Shown here: piece by piece, positions 7,200 through 15,125 of the stretch | How positions within the stretch are numbered: position 1 is the first letter of the stretch | Layout: each line of letters opens with the position of its first letter | Origin: a virus | Length of the DNA: 26,469 bases | Strand: one strand, 5' to 3' | IMG/VR virus record: IMGVR_UViG_3300046804_000586 | Span: 1-26,469 of that record | Position numbers and translations under genes: made by a program | The notes under the pieces: generated by a model | What the model saw: only the letters and a program-made list of their open reading frames with translations | What the model was told of the DNA's origin: nothing | Database searches by the model: none

Positions 7200-8144
7200 T
7201 TACCCTCTCGATTGTGACCGTTGTTGTTCCGCGTAACGCTTAATCATGCTGAGTCGTTTTTTGGGATCATCCCAAAACCCAGCATCTTTCATTGCTTTAA
7301 CCTGTTCGGGTTTTAGCTCGAAAGACTGTCGTCCACCTGCGGACGCTGCGTTTTCACGGCCAGAACTAGTCACATGACTCCTCGGTTTTCGCCTAGAGGA
7401 ACTATCCTCATACGCATCATTGTATCGGTGAGGGATGTATTTACGCAAGCGGTTATCCATTTCCTCCCAATAGTCAGATCCAGCAGGATTCCAACCCTCA
7501 GCATGTAACTGCTCATCGATCTGTTTAGCAATCTTGCTATCCATATCTTTGCGCTCAGGGTCAAACCACGGATTACGTTCCATCCAGCTAGCAATTTGAC
7601 GTTGCACGCCAACATCAGGAATATTCGCTTTTTGTTGCGGCTGAACTGCACGTTGCTTAAAGTTTTTGAGTGCCTCAAGCTTTTGCCGCTCATCTAAAAA
7701 CATCTCATTTGCTTGTGCAAGCGCATCACCATCAGAAGTTTGTGTTGCTTCTGCCATCTTCATCTTGGCATAACGCACACGTAACTCTGCATCCTGCATC
7801 GCTTTGTCAATCTGGGCGATGTCATTGGCATGCGTGCGACTCTCAACAACTGAAAGACGCTCCATTAACTCCTGATTCTGGCGCTGTAATAACTGCAAGC
7901 GCTCATCTTTCTCAGCCTGCGTCTTGCGAACCAGATCTCTCTTGGCACGGCGACGTTCACGTTTAGCATTGCGCAAAGCGTCAAGCTCATCATTTGTAGG
8001 ATCATCATCCTCATGAAAGTCATCTTTACCTTCATCAGGCGTGTCTTCACTTTGCGCAAGTTGGATTGACTCAGGAAGCTCAACAATAGCCGAGCCATCA
8101 GCTTCTTCCTTAATCTTGACCTGATCTTCTGTTTCGTTGCTCAT
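7200..8144 (-). CDS. Head scaffolding protein, 314 aa
   Basis: The product has the usual layout of an internal scaffold. The N-terminus is very acidic (DEGKDDFHEDDDPTNDELD, residues ~38-56). A long charged coiled coil follows, about 60-165 (RRRAKRDLVRKTQAEKDERL, LLQRQNQELMERLSVVESR). After a linker rich in Gln/Pro there is a helical part (IASWMERNPWFDPE, WEEMDNRLRKYIPHRYND) and a basic, Ser/Arg-rich C-terminus suited to binding the coat protein. It sits upstream of the coat gene and overlaps the co-chaperonin gene by four bases (ATGA). No Ser protease signature is seen, so it is not an obvious protease-scaffold fusion. Confidence 0.75.
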   Translation of the reverse strand: MSNETEDQVKIKEEADGSAIVELPESIQLAQSEDTPDEGKDDFHEDDDPTNDELDALRNAKRERRRAKRDLVRKTQAEKDERLQLLQRQNQELMERLSVVESRTHANDIAQIDKAMQDAELRVRYAKMKMAEATQTSDGDALAQANEMFLDERQKLEALKNFKQRAVQPQQKANIPDVGVQRQIASWMERNPWFDPERKDMDSKIAKQIDEQLHAEGWNPAGSDYWEEMDNRLRKYIPHRYNDAYEDSSSRRKPRSHVTSSGRENAASAGGRQSFELKPEQVKAMKDAGFWDDPKKRLSMIKRYAEQQRSQSRG

Positions 8145-8584
8145 AAGAAGGCCCTTGCATCCAACGGATTACCCGTGATACGGGCGATCACCTCATGATC
8201 ATTAATGATCATAAAGAGTGCGGGATCTTCGTTTTGGTCTTCACCAGGAACCCTTACTTCCCAGCGATCACCACCCCATTTGGGCACTCGAATGTAATCA
8301 CCCACCACACACCAAGAGCCTTCAGGCCACGGCTTCATCGTGTCACGGTGGCAAAACGCTAATGGCCCAATCTCAATCACCTTGGCCACTTGCGTATTCC
8401 ACTTCTCTGTTTCTCGGGTTTCTTCAACCACAATAAGACCTGCACTGGTGGTTTTCTTCTTGGAGCGACGGATCTGTACCATCACACGGCCACCAAGAGG
8501 TTTTGCACCAGGATCTACGCTCGGAAATGCCCAAGCCATCTCAGCGTCGTTAGACGCTACTGGTTCATTCATCTTCATCTTCAT
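8141..8584 (-). CDS. GroES-like (Cpn10) co-chaperonin, about 147 aa
   Basis: Residues ~29-75 read as the first half of a Cpn10 domain: PLGGRVMVQIRR, then a basic mobile-loop-like segment SKKKTTSAGLIVVEET, then NTQVAKVIEIGP. The second half follows: WCVVGDYIRVPKWGGDRWEV, and the terminal strand MIINDHEVIARITG, matching the usual ...dilAvi ending. Host GroES is ~97 aa; this has an extra ~25 residues at the N-terminus, a longer middle insert (LAFCHRDTMKPWPEG) and a tail. It sits between portal and scaffold genes, so it could help fold the coat protein with host GroEL, as T4 gp31 does. The start is uncertain: ATGs at 8584, 8578 and 8572 lie in a row; 8578 has the best spacing to GAGAG. Confidence 0.75.
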   Translation of the reverse strand: MKMKMNEPVASNDAEMAWAFPSVDPGAKPLGGRVMVQIRRSKKKTTSAGLIVVEETRETEKWNTQVAKVIEIGPLAFCHRDTMKPWPEGSWCVVGDYIRVPKWGGDRWEVRVPGEDQNEDPALFMIINDHEVIARITGNPLDARAFL

Positions 8585-8750
8585 CTCTCAAAATAGAATC
8601 AATCATCTGAAGCGTTTGTTCAAACGCCAGATACATCCCGACCGTGCGCTGATACGATTCCCAATTCGCAGCGTTTCCGGCTGCAAGAGACCGGCTTATC
8701 TCAGCCTGTCGTATCTCAATGTCACGAACCAGGTCCGCGATAGGGTTCAT
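8565..8750 (-). CDS. Small helical protein of unknown function, 61 aa
   Basis: The ATG overlaps the stop of the upstream 53-aa gene (ATGA) and its end overlaps the co-chaperonin start by 20 bases, so it belongs to the same tightly coupled run. The product is predicted to be helical (IADLVRDIEIRQAEISRSLA, YLAFEQTLQMIDSILRDEDEDE) with an acidic end made by a GAT-GAA repeat. No family is recognised. It may be a small assembly factor, judged only by its place between portal and scaffold. Confidence 0.65.
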   Translation of the reverse strand: MNPIADLVRDIEIRQAEISRSLAAGNAANWESYQRTVGMYLAFEQTLQMIDSILRDEDEDE

Positions 8751-8908
8751 TTTTTCTTGCCTGGCAAGGCGCCTCCTTTGGTCTTGGGTTGTGCCGGTGC
8801 CGAGCCTTTGGACTTCAGGCTGGTGCCGTCAAGGTTTGCACCCATGGCAATACGCTTGTGGTAAGGAACTGCTTCGTTGTCTTTAAGACTATTGGATGGT
8901 TGGGCCAC
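8747..8908 (-). CDS. Very small basic protein, 53 aa
   Basis: A short frame starts at GTG 8908, inside the last codons of the portal gene, with AGGAG seven bases upstream, and ends with a TGA overlapping the ATG of the 61-aa gene. The product begins MAQPSNSLKDNEAVPYHKRI and ends with a Lys/Pro/Gly-rich tail (KTKGGALPGKKK). It fills an otherwise empty 140-base gap, and the coupling at both ends supports it. The function is unknown; the KGG/GKKK tail resembles the basic linkers of the Lys/Gly-repeat and polyvalent proteins in this phage. Confidence 0.6.
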   Translation of the reverse strand: MAQPSNSLKDNEAVPYHKRIAMGANLDGTSLKSKGSAPAQPKTKGGALPGKKK

Positions 8909-11456
8909 GATTAACTCCTAGTTGGCGTTGTGCTTCATTCTGAAGCTTGATAGCAGTCTCAAACTGCTCTGCCTGCAATTGCTCATCCTTCTGGGTGAGT
9001 TGTGCAGTTGCGATGCGCTCTCTCGTGAGGTTGTTTGTAGCGTTTAATGCCACATCCAACTGATCACGTTCGGCTGCGCGTTGTTGGTCTGACTGCAAAC
9101 GTGCCATGTCAATCTGACCTTTTTGCTGCATGTCTTGAGCTTTTAGCTGTAATTCAGCCTGATCACGCTGTGCTCGACGTTGTGTCTCAGCCAGGCTGGT
9201 TTCCTTAAGTACCTGTGCTTCTGGCGGCAGTTGCGGCTGCGGCGTGAGCTTTTGCATGGCTTGCAAGAGTTGCTGTAACTTTGGAACCACTTGCTTAAAT
9301 GCTGATTGACTGTCTTTCATGACATGCTGCGATGCAATAGCAAAGGTTTTATCAATCTCTGCTGTCAGCATCTTGTTCTCATAGTCACTTTCTGCCATCG
9401 GCTCGCCACGAGACTTAGCAAGGTAACCATTCATGCGGCCTAGATACCAAAGTACCATGTGCTGCTTCATGTGTTCCAAGACGCGTGGCAGGTAATATGA
9501 TGCCATGATCGGGTTTTGGCCAAATGCAGGGTCAAGTGCAAAGTCCAAATGCGCTTGCAGGTGCGCTAACTGATCCTGATGCGGATAAGCATAGGCATTT
9601 TGACCTAATGCCATGGCCACATTCTCATCGGCTGCTGTTCTTTCTTCTGGCGCTGGCGTTCCCTTGAGCAATTCGTCAATCCCAGGGATTTTTAGCTGCT
9701 TTAAGAGCCTTTCTTCCACTGCTCTTCGGTCATAAAGGTCTGGTGCCTTGTCAGCACGAGCCATAACCGCCTGAATCTGCGCCATGCGCTGGGTTTCAGA
9801 GAAGATATTGGGATCTGAGACGGGCACTACATCGCCCATGCGCTCAAAATCACCCGGCTGGACCTCTAAATCAACCACATCTTCACCGCGGCGCATGTCT
9901 TCAATGTACCAACGGTTAAGCCTTTGCAAGATTTTGAGCACACGGCCCTGAGACTTGTGCAAGCGAGCGTGAATAGCCGAGAAAACAGCAGCACCCTGCT
10001 CAATCAACGCCTGAGTCGTGCCAACAGGGGCCTGTGAGTTGATGTCAGCGATCTTTTCCTCTGCTGTCGTCACAACACCCTTAGCAGCCTTGTCCAAATA
10101 GCCTAGCAATGAGAATAAAACTTGGCTTGGTGGGTTAAACGGCATAGGCATCGCAATCTTGCGGATGTCATCCACGCCTGGTGCAGCCTCAATCTCAACC
10201 ACTTGCGTTACATCAGCCTGCACTGACTGACCTGAGACCTTGGCACCCTTGAGTTTTAGCGTAGCAGGGGCGTTATTGATATGCGCTGAGTCTAAAAGTG
10301 CCCGTAAGGAACCTGTAAGGGCTGCTGCCAGGCCACCAATGAGGTGTGGCATACCAATGGCATACGCACCACGCCATGGAATGAACTTGTACTCGACTAC
10401 CCAGTCAAGTTTTTCCATGGTTTCATCGCCTTCTTCCCAATTTCTGTAAAGACCAACCACTTCACGGTCAATCTCATCAATCATCAGGATGTAAGGAGCC
10501 ATGTCGCCATTGGAATAGCTGTCATCATCAAGCTCAAGGTAGGTGTAAATGTGGAAAACACGGCGCATACCGTCAATGTTTTCCTCAGCTTTACGCCCTT
10601 CAATCTTGTTGTTAGCCTTTTCTGGGCGTGTTGGCTCAGGCTCCATGCTTACGCGAGTTAAATTAATGTCGCGATAAAGGCCTGAGTCAATTCTTTGGTT
10701 GAATTCAAACTCGGTAATGTCGTGAATTTCAGCCGCACGCTGTGCTGTGTAAAAATTCGTGGCTGCAAACGGGATCAAGACCTTGTCTATGGGCAAAAAC
10801 TCTGCCACTGGACGCATTTTCTTCTCATCCCAGTACAGTTTTAGGTACTGACTACCACCTAATGGCAGTTGCGTGAGCAGTTGCTCTTGCTCATCGCGGA
10901 ATTCTTCGATCTGCTCGGTAAGCTGCCAGTTCATCCAGTCGCGTTTGCGCTCTGCACGCTTGGTCTTTTCCTCGTCAGTCTCACCCAAAATCTTAGTTTT
11001 GACGGGGCCATCAGGTGGGAATAGCTCCTTGATGGTCCTTGAGGCAAAGTCAACGCAAGCCTCAGCAATAACGGGGTGTACAACCTTGCTGGCACCAAAG
11101 AATGTAGCGCCACCAGGGGCGTCTTTGCCCATACCTGTGCGCTTGATACCCTCTTCGTACTGCTTATCGCGATCCTCGCGTGCTGTCTTGTCCTTGTTTA
11201 GCAGGTCAAGGTAGCGTGATGCCATGGAATCCAGCGTGATGGGATCAATGACATCAGCTAAGTTTTCGTAAAAGTCGGGGTCTTCAAGAGGTCCCTTGGT
11301 GCTTGGCATGTAAACCACTGCCGAGCCATCGGGAAGCTCTTCAATCTCAGCCTCTTCATTGGGCAACTCGGCTGATAGATCAGCGACGGGTACCTCGTCA
11401 TCGGCCATACCGCTAATGAAGCGGCCATAGTCCTGCTCAATGGGCATCTCAGGCAT
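8889..11456 (-). CDS. Portal protein, 855 aa
   Basis: The large size, the position near the terminase genes and the sequence fit a portal (head-tail connector) of the long podovirus type. The N-terminal ~60 residues are acidic. Then come ITLDSMASRYLDLLNKDKTA, GGATFFGASKVVHPVIAEA and a conserved middle (YWDEKKMRPVAEFLPIDKVL; AMPMPFNPPSQVLFSLLGYL; TTQALIEQGAAVFSAIHARL), matching stem, wing and crown helices of portals. The C-terminal ~130 residues are Gln/Ala-rich and helical (ETSLAETQRRAQRDQAEL), suggesting a long barrel reaching into the head, as in P22. The dodecamer would be the DNA entry and exit channel and the docking site for TerL. The ATG overlaps the end of the polyvalent gene by eight bases. 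Confidence 0.85.
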   Translation of the reverse strand: MPEMPIEQDYGRFISGMADDEVPVADLSAELPNEEAEIEELPDGSAVVYMPSTKGPLEDPDFYENLADVIDPITLDSMASRYLDLLNKDKTAREDRDKQYEEGIKRTGMGKDAPGGATFFGASKVVHPVIAEACVDFASRTIKELFPPDGPVKTKILGETDEEKTKRAERKRDWMNWQLTEQIEEFRDEQEQLLTQLPLGGSQYLKLYWDEKKMRPVAEFLPIDKVLIPFAATNFYTAQRAAEIHDITEFEFNQRIDSGLYRDINLTRVSMEPEPTRPEKANNKIEGRKAEENIDGMRRVFHIYTYLELDDDSYSNGDMAPYILMIDEIDREVVGLYRNWEEGDETMEKLDWVVEYKFIPWRGAYAIGMPHLIGGLAAALTGSLRALLDSAHINNAPATLKLKGAKVSGQSVQADVTQVVEIEAAPGVDDIRKIAMPMPFNPPSQVLFSLLGYLDKAAKGVVTTAEEKIADINSQAPVGTTQALIEQGAAVFSAIHARLHKSQGRVLKILQRLNRWYIEDMRRGEDVVDLEVQPGDFERMGDVVPVSDPNIFSETQRMAQIQAVMARADKAPDLYDRRAVEERLLKQLKIPGIDELLKGTPAPEERTAADENVAMALGQNAYAYPHQDQLAHLQAHLDFALDPAFGQNPIMASYYLPRVLEHMKQHMVLWYLGRMNGYLAKSRGEPMAESDYENKMLTAEIDKTFAIASQHVMKDSQSAFKQVVPKLQQLLQAMQKLTPQPQLPPEAQVLKETSLAETQRRAQRDQAELQLKAQDMQQKGQIDMARLQSDQQRAAERDQLDVALNATNNLTRERIATAQLTQKDEQLQAEQFETAIKLQNEAQRQLGVNRGPTIQ

Positions 11457-14400
11457 GTTTCTTCCTTAGTAATTCAAGGCGCATAACGTCAGGGTTATTA
11501 GAGATATGAACCTTGCCGCCTTTTTTCTTTAATAATCCTGGCTCGTCTTTTTTTAGTGGATTGAAAGCGGCAAAACGAGAGCGAACCTGCTTCGTATCAA
11601 ATGGAATAACTACTCGGTGCTGTGCACCGCCGCCTTTACCGCCAACATCTACGATGCCATCAAAACCTAGCTTGCGAAGCTCTGCAGTGACTTTGTCTGG
11701 AATAGACGTCCAAACATATGAGTTCTTGCCCTCAGCCATGTCCTTTTCAAGCTCTGCAACCCACTCTTTGGGGGTAAACCTGACATTTTTTCCCCATTGA
11801 TCAGGGCCATGCGCTTGCTTGCGTGTCTTGTCTTTTGCAAAAGCTTGTTTTAATGCTGGAATGACTCTGCTTTCAATCACTTCAGCGTCTGTAGTCGTAA
11901 GCGGGTTGTTAAGCCTAGCCTTGCCTGTTAAAACGCCCTGCGCACTTGACCATGGAGCATTCTTTTGCGAGATTGGAAACGGAAAGCCTGCAAGCTCAAA
12001 AACCTTGGCAAGCTGCTCCTCGTTGTTGTAAAGCGTTCCGCTGTCATGCCACATAATCCTGAGCGCTGTAAGCGGATTACCTTTAGCTTCGCGCTGAAGA
12101 TAGTAATCAATCGTTTTGGGGTCCATGATTGAGCCGCCCATTCCCTCAGGGTGCAACACCAAGTCACCCGTTGCTTCTTGAGGGTTGGCGTATCCAATCC
12201 GTTTGACCTTAGAAATAATTTCTTGCTGTTTTTCTCTTGGCAGGAAATAAAACGCCTTTTCAACAGGAATGTCTTGGTTGGATCTATAGCCAAGGTTTTT
12301 GGCGCTAACCGTAAAGTAATCAGCAACATTCCCTTCGTCTTGTGCAAGCCTTGACGTATCGCGCTTGCTAGTCGCATAAGTTGATGCCATTTGTTTGCTT
12401 TCAGTGCCAAACGGCATCGGACCGGATGTTGCCCTGCGCGGATCTAACGCGCCCTTCTCTAGCAAGCGATCCAAGCGCTCTGTGCCATGGTAAAAATCTT
12501 GATAACCCATGGCTGCAGCACGCATATCTGGCGTGTTATCTGGAGGCAACCCTAGCCCGCCTTGCTCAACAGGTAATGCGGCTGCACGCTGCGCTTCTAG
12601 TAGGGCTTTGTCTTGCGGCGCTTTGAACGCAGAAGGCTTTTGCTGAATTGGCTCTCGGTACATTGACTCGGAAATGGAAAAGTCTTTGTTCTTGCCTTTG
12701 TTTTCCACAAAACCAAAACGCTTGTAAAACTCTTTAAGGCGCTCTTTGTTGCCGCCAAAGTCTGCCGATGGCGATAGCGTCACAGACGAGCCAGCCTCAT
12801 CCGCTTGCTTTACAAGGTCATTCATGACCTGAGTTCCAACACCTTGGCCTCGCATCTCTTTGGGCACCACGATCTTGCCAAGATTTAATTGCTTGTCGCC
12901 CGCAAGGCTGATGTCAACATCAGGATATTTAGCCCGAAGCGAGTCCGATATGACATCACCCGCCTTCCCTGCTCTTGCGGCTTTCCCTATCGTCGCTGGT
13001 AAACCAATCATGGGAATCATGGATACGGCTTGGCCGATCTTCTCTAAATCAGTGCCGCCAGCGCCAGACATGTACCCGCTTGCAAGTTGCGATGCGGCTG
13101 ATACGGGGGCGCTTTCTCTGATGGCTTGCAGAGCTTTCTCTATATCTTCTCGGCCTTCACCAAAACCTTTGGCTTGCATGATTCCCTGGGGCTTGGTCTT
13201 GCCCATGAACCTGGCCGTGGGATCGCCACCGTCCTGCATGTGGACAAGACCGCCTTTGGCCATCTCTGGCGTGCCATTGATCTCTAGCATCTTGATGGAT
13301 TCTTCTTCGCCAGGGAAGACGACAAAGTTTGATGTGCCTTTGCCAGTGCCACGCGATCCTTGGTCGAGGTAGCGGATGCCAGGGATGCCAGCATCACGCA
13401 GTGCCTGCGCCGCCTCTCTCGGGCCTCCCTTCACAGCCTCAAGCATGCCTAACGCGCCCCCGCCAGTTTCAATGTCTGGCACCGTCTGCGTGGCTTTTAC
13501 GAAGTTAAGAAAATCCTTGGCGACAGGAACAAATGGCCCTGAGTCTGGCGATATGCCATAACTCAGTTGCATGCTTTTTAGCACGCCAGCGACATGTTTG
13601 AGCGATGGAGACTTCTCTACATTGCTAGCATCCGTCAGCAAATCACGCTTCGCCCAGTCTGCAAGACCTGGTTGATCTGCAAGCATCCTAATTTTCTCTG
13701 CCGCAATTTTAGGTATGTCTTTAACTTCAGTTAACAAACCGCTGCTCTTCAATGCTTCTTGAACGTATGCTGGCTGCTGACTTAGCGGCTTATCCCAATC
13801 AAGCATTTGGGCAATCTTCTCGTCGGGAATGTCTACTTTGTAGAGTGAGCCTTTGGTTTGAAGAGGCTTTGCAAAATCCCCGCTTTCTAAAAACATTAAG
13901 GTGTCTTGAAGCAATCTTTTCTGAGGATGATTTGGCTCGTTTGATAATACAAACCGAACGTCATCGGCGGCGTATTTTGGATCTCCAGCTAAATTAGCCA
14001 GCCTTTGAGCATTCGCGTGAGCGTTCAATCTTCCTTGATTTGCTAAATCACGATTCGCAAGGTTTCTTGCATAACCCTCAGCGACTTCAGGCGCTTCTGC
14101 AAAATACAGTCCATGACCATAAGCCTGAGCACCCTCACCCGTGCCGATCTTGCTTGCATCAAACTTCTTGAACTTGTGCGGCGAGCCATGGTAAGCAATC
14201 AGTTCTGCAATGCCTGGCACCTGCCCGACCTTAGACATCGCTGAAGCGTAAGCAAGAGGAGACAGTGCGCCAGCAAGGTCACCGAGCACGCTCGTAGCCT
14301 CGCCCGCACGGTAGGCTGAGGCAAGCTTCTCTGCTTGCGGGTCCATTACGCTGTAGCTCGGGTCCATCCCAAGATAGCCCTGAATGGCTTGGCGTGCAGG

Positions 14401-14562
14401 CTTGGCAGAAGCGATCAGTGCGGACTTGTCTGCCTGTTGCGTGGCACGCTGCACGCCTGGTGGCAGCTTGCCGCCTTCTTGCATTCGTGGCGCTCTCATC
14501 AACTCAAGCATCATTGTGTTGGGATTGTTAGAAATGCGGACTTTCTGTTTGGCATTGGGCAT
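11449..14562 (-). CDS. Polyvalent protein: two ADP-ribosyltransferase-like domains and a GNAT domain, 1037 aa
   Basis: ATG at 14562 has GGAGG six bases upstream; 14565 is also possible and a TTG at 14607 is unlikely. In order: motif KVRISNNP..MMLELMR (7-23); an ART-like domain (~124-430) with YHGSPHKFKKFD, GTGEGAQAYGHGLYFAE, LYKVDIPDEK, LDWDKPLSQQP and GIRYLDQGSRGTGKGTSNFV; a Gly linker (AKGGLVHMQDGG); a GNAT acetyltransferase-like part (~550-630) with PKEMRGQGVGTQVMNDL and FYKRFGFVE; a second ART-like region (~687-1000) opening with FYHGTERLDRLLEKG and closing GFDGIVDV...RVVIPFDTKQVRSRF; then KVHISNNPDVMRLELLR at the very end (1017-1033). Such multi-domain proteins are known in phages and conjugative elements and are thought to enter the host with the DNA. 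The modifying activities are inferred from domain patterns. Confidence 0.8.
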   Translation of the reverse strand: MPNAKQKVRISNNPNTMMLELMRAPRMQEGGKLPPGVQRATQQADKSALIASAKPARQAIQGYLGMDPSYSVMDPQAEKLASAYRAGEATSVLGDLAGALSPLAYASAMSKVGQVPGIAELIAYHGSPHKFKKFDASKIGTGEGAQAYGHGLYFAEAPEVAEGYARNLANRDLANQGRLNAHANAQRLANLAGDPKYAADDVRFVLSNEPNHPQKRLLQDTLMFLESGDFAKPLQTKGSLYKVDIPDEKIAQMLDWDKPLSQQPAYVQEALKSSGLLTEVKDIPKIAAEKIRMLADQPGLADWAKRDLLTDASNVEKSPSLKHVAGVLKSMQLSYGISPDSGPFVPVAKDFLNFVKATQTVPDIETGGGALGMLEAVKGGPREAAQALRDAGIPGIRYLDQGSRGTGKGTSNFVVFPGEEESIKMLEINGTPEMAKGGLVHMQDGGDPTARFMGKTKPQGIMQAKGFGEGREDIEKALQAIRESAPVSAASQLASGYMSGAGGTDLEKIGQAVSMIPMIGLPATIGKAARAGKAGDVISDSLRAKYPDVDISLAGDKQLNLGKIVVPKEMRGQGVGTQVMNDLVKQADEAGSSVTLSPSADFGGNKERLKEFYKRFGFVENKGKNKDFSISESMYREPIQQKPSAFKAPQDKALLEAQRAAALPVEQGGLGLPPDNTPDMRAAAMGYQDFYHGTERLDRLLEKGALDPRRATSGPMPFGTESKQMASTYATSKRDTSRLAQDEGNVADYFTVSAKNLGYRSNQDIPVEKAFYFLPREKQQEIISKVKRIGYANPQEATGDLVLHPEGMGGSIMDPKTIDYYLQREAKGNPLTALRIMWHDSGTLYNNEEQLAKVFELAGFPFPISQKNAPWSSAQGVLTGKARLNNPLTTTDAEVIESRVIPALKQAFAKDKTRKQAHGPDQWGKNVRFTPKEWVAELEKDMAEGKNSYVWTSIPDKVTAELRKLGFDGIVDVGGKGGGAQHRVVIPFDTKQVRSRFAAFNPLKKDEPGLLKKKGGKVHISNNPDVMRLELLRKKHA

Positions 14563-14601
14563 CATCGGCCTCCGTTTGCGCGGGATGATAACCAGTAGGG
14601 C

Positions 14602-14631
14602 TTGCAAAGTCTATCTGGGATGAGATATGAT
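14602..14631 (+). promoter_or_regulatory. Possible sigma70-type promoter, plus strand
   Basis: TTGCAA (14602-14607) and TATGAT (14626-14631) are separated by 18 bases, matching the -35 and -10 boxes in 4 and 5 of 6 positions. A start near 14638 would read into the rod-like hairpin and toward the HNH gene, against the direction of all late genes. It lies partly in the leader of the polyvalent gene. Confidence 0.4.
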
Positions 14632-14637
14632 CGGGCT

Positions 14638-14741
14638 GTTGTCGTAGCAGACAATGTGATTGAAGGCCGTTTACTCATGCTCTCGACCCTTGTTGCAAGA
14701 CTCGGGTTCTGCTACCGAGAGCAGCAGTAAGCGGCCTTTTT
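14638..14741 (+). ncRNA. Candidate short RNA or attenuator: rod-like hairpin ending in a T-run
   Basis: On the plus strand 14663-14675 pairs with 14726-14738 (13 pairs, one G-U). A 3x3 internal loop follows, then GCTCTCG (14679-14685) pairs with CGAGAGC (14716-14722), with further short stems inside (ACCC/GGGT or CTTG/CAAG). The closing stem runs straight into TTTTT (14737-14741), the form of an intrinsic terminator in this direction only; the reverse strand has no T-run after the stem. With the promoter-like boxes upstream it could yield an RNA of roughly 100 bases, or act as an attenuator before the HNH gene. No known RNA family is recognised. Confidence 0.45.
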
Positions 14742-14757
14742 GCATTGAACGCAGGGA

Positions 14758-15047
14758 TTGCAGACCAAAGTTAGCTGCAAACCAAGTGGGACTCAGAACC
14801 CAGCCAAACACGGCAACTGGCGCAGGTAGACCGCTAGGAACGCCACCGTAACTGCGCGAGAGAGCTACGGGGAACTGTTTGAAGCTCAACTGATAAGAGT
14901 GGCCTCGAAAGAGGAATGGCAGACCAGAGACAGGGGTGCGCGACACCGTAACTGCCATATCTAGCCAACGCGTGAAGGCTAGGCCCATGCAGCGATAACG
15001 ATTCCCATCGGCATGGTACTCACTTACCCCATACTTTTTGGGGTAAG
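14758..15047 (+). ncRNA. Densely structured, apparently non-coding RNA region upstream of the HNH gene
   Basis: No convincing gene lies between 14563 and 15123 (560 bases). The plus strand here holds many perfect stems: TTGCAG 14758/CTGCAA 14775; TGGCG 14818/CGCCA 14841; CCGTA 14846/TACGG 14866; CCTC-GAAA-GAGG 14903-14914 (a GNRA tetraloop on this strand only); GGTG 14935/CACC 14944; CTAGCC 14961/GGCTAG 14977; CCATGC+CGAT 14985-14996 with ATCG+GCATGG 15007-15016; CTTACCCC 15023/GGGGTAAG 15040. CACCGTAACTGC occurs near 14845 and, as ACCGTAACTGCC, near 14945. The pattern suggests a large folded RNA linked to the endonuclease gene. I found no group I core or group II domain V. Some of these stems exclude one another and not all need be real. 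Confidence 0.45.
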
Positions 15048-15102
15048 GCGAGTTTTTGCCCAAACCGCTCCACTCAAACCCTCGGCATGTAGAAGTTAGT
15101 AA

Positions 15103-15125
15103 ATAATATTTGGAATAAATATTAT
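15103..15125 (+). promoter_or_regulatory. 9-bp inverted repeat covering the HNH start codon
   Basis: ATAATATTT (15103-15111) and AAATATTAT (15117-15125) are perfect inverted copies around GGAAT. The right arm includes the first two bases of the ATG, and the only Shine-Dalgarno-like bases (GGA) are in the loop. As RNA it would hide the start codon; as DNA it could be an operator. Either would hold down expression of the nuclease. Confidence 0.5.

Noticed and set aside
11928-12410. 160-codon minus-strand frame overlapping the polyvalent gene
   Set aside because: Contains no recognisable motif, and the polyvalent frame here reads as a continuing ART-like domain. Unlike the methyltransferase case there is no good ribosome-binding site.
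12860-13372. 170-codon plus-strand open frame
   Set aside because: Opposite the well-supported polyvalent gene; Pro/Ser/Met-rich and without domain features.
14750-15047. Group I or group II intron
   Set aside because: No P-Q-R-S core or domain V was seen, and the HNH gene runs against the neighbouring genes, so no host gene in the right direction is interrupted.
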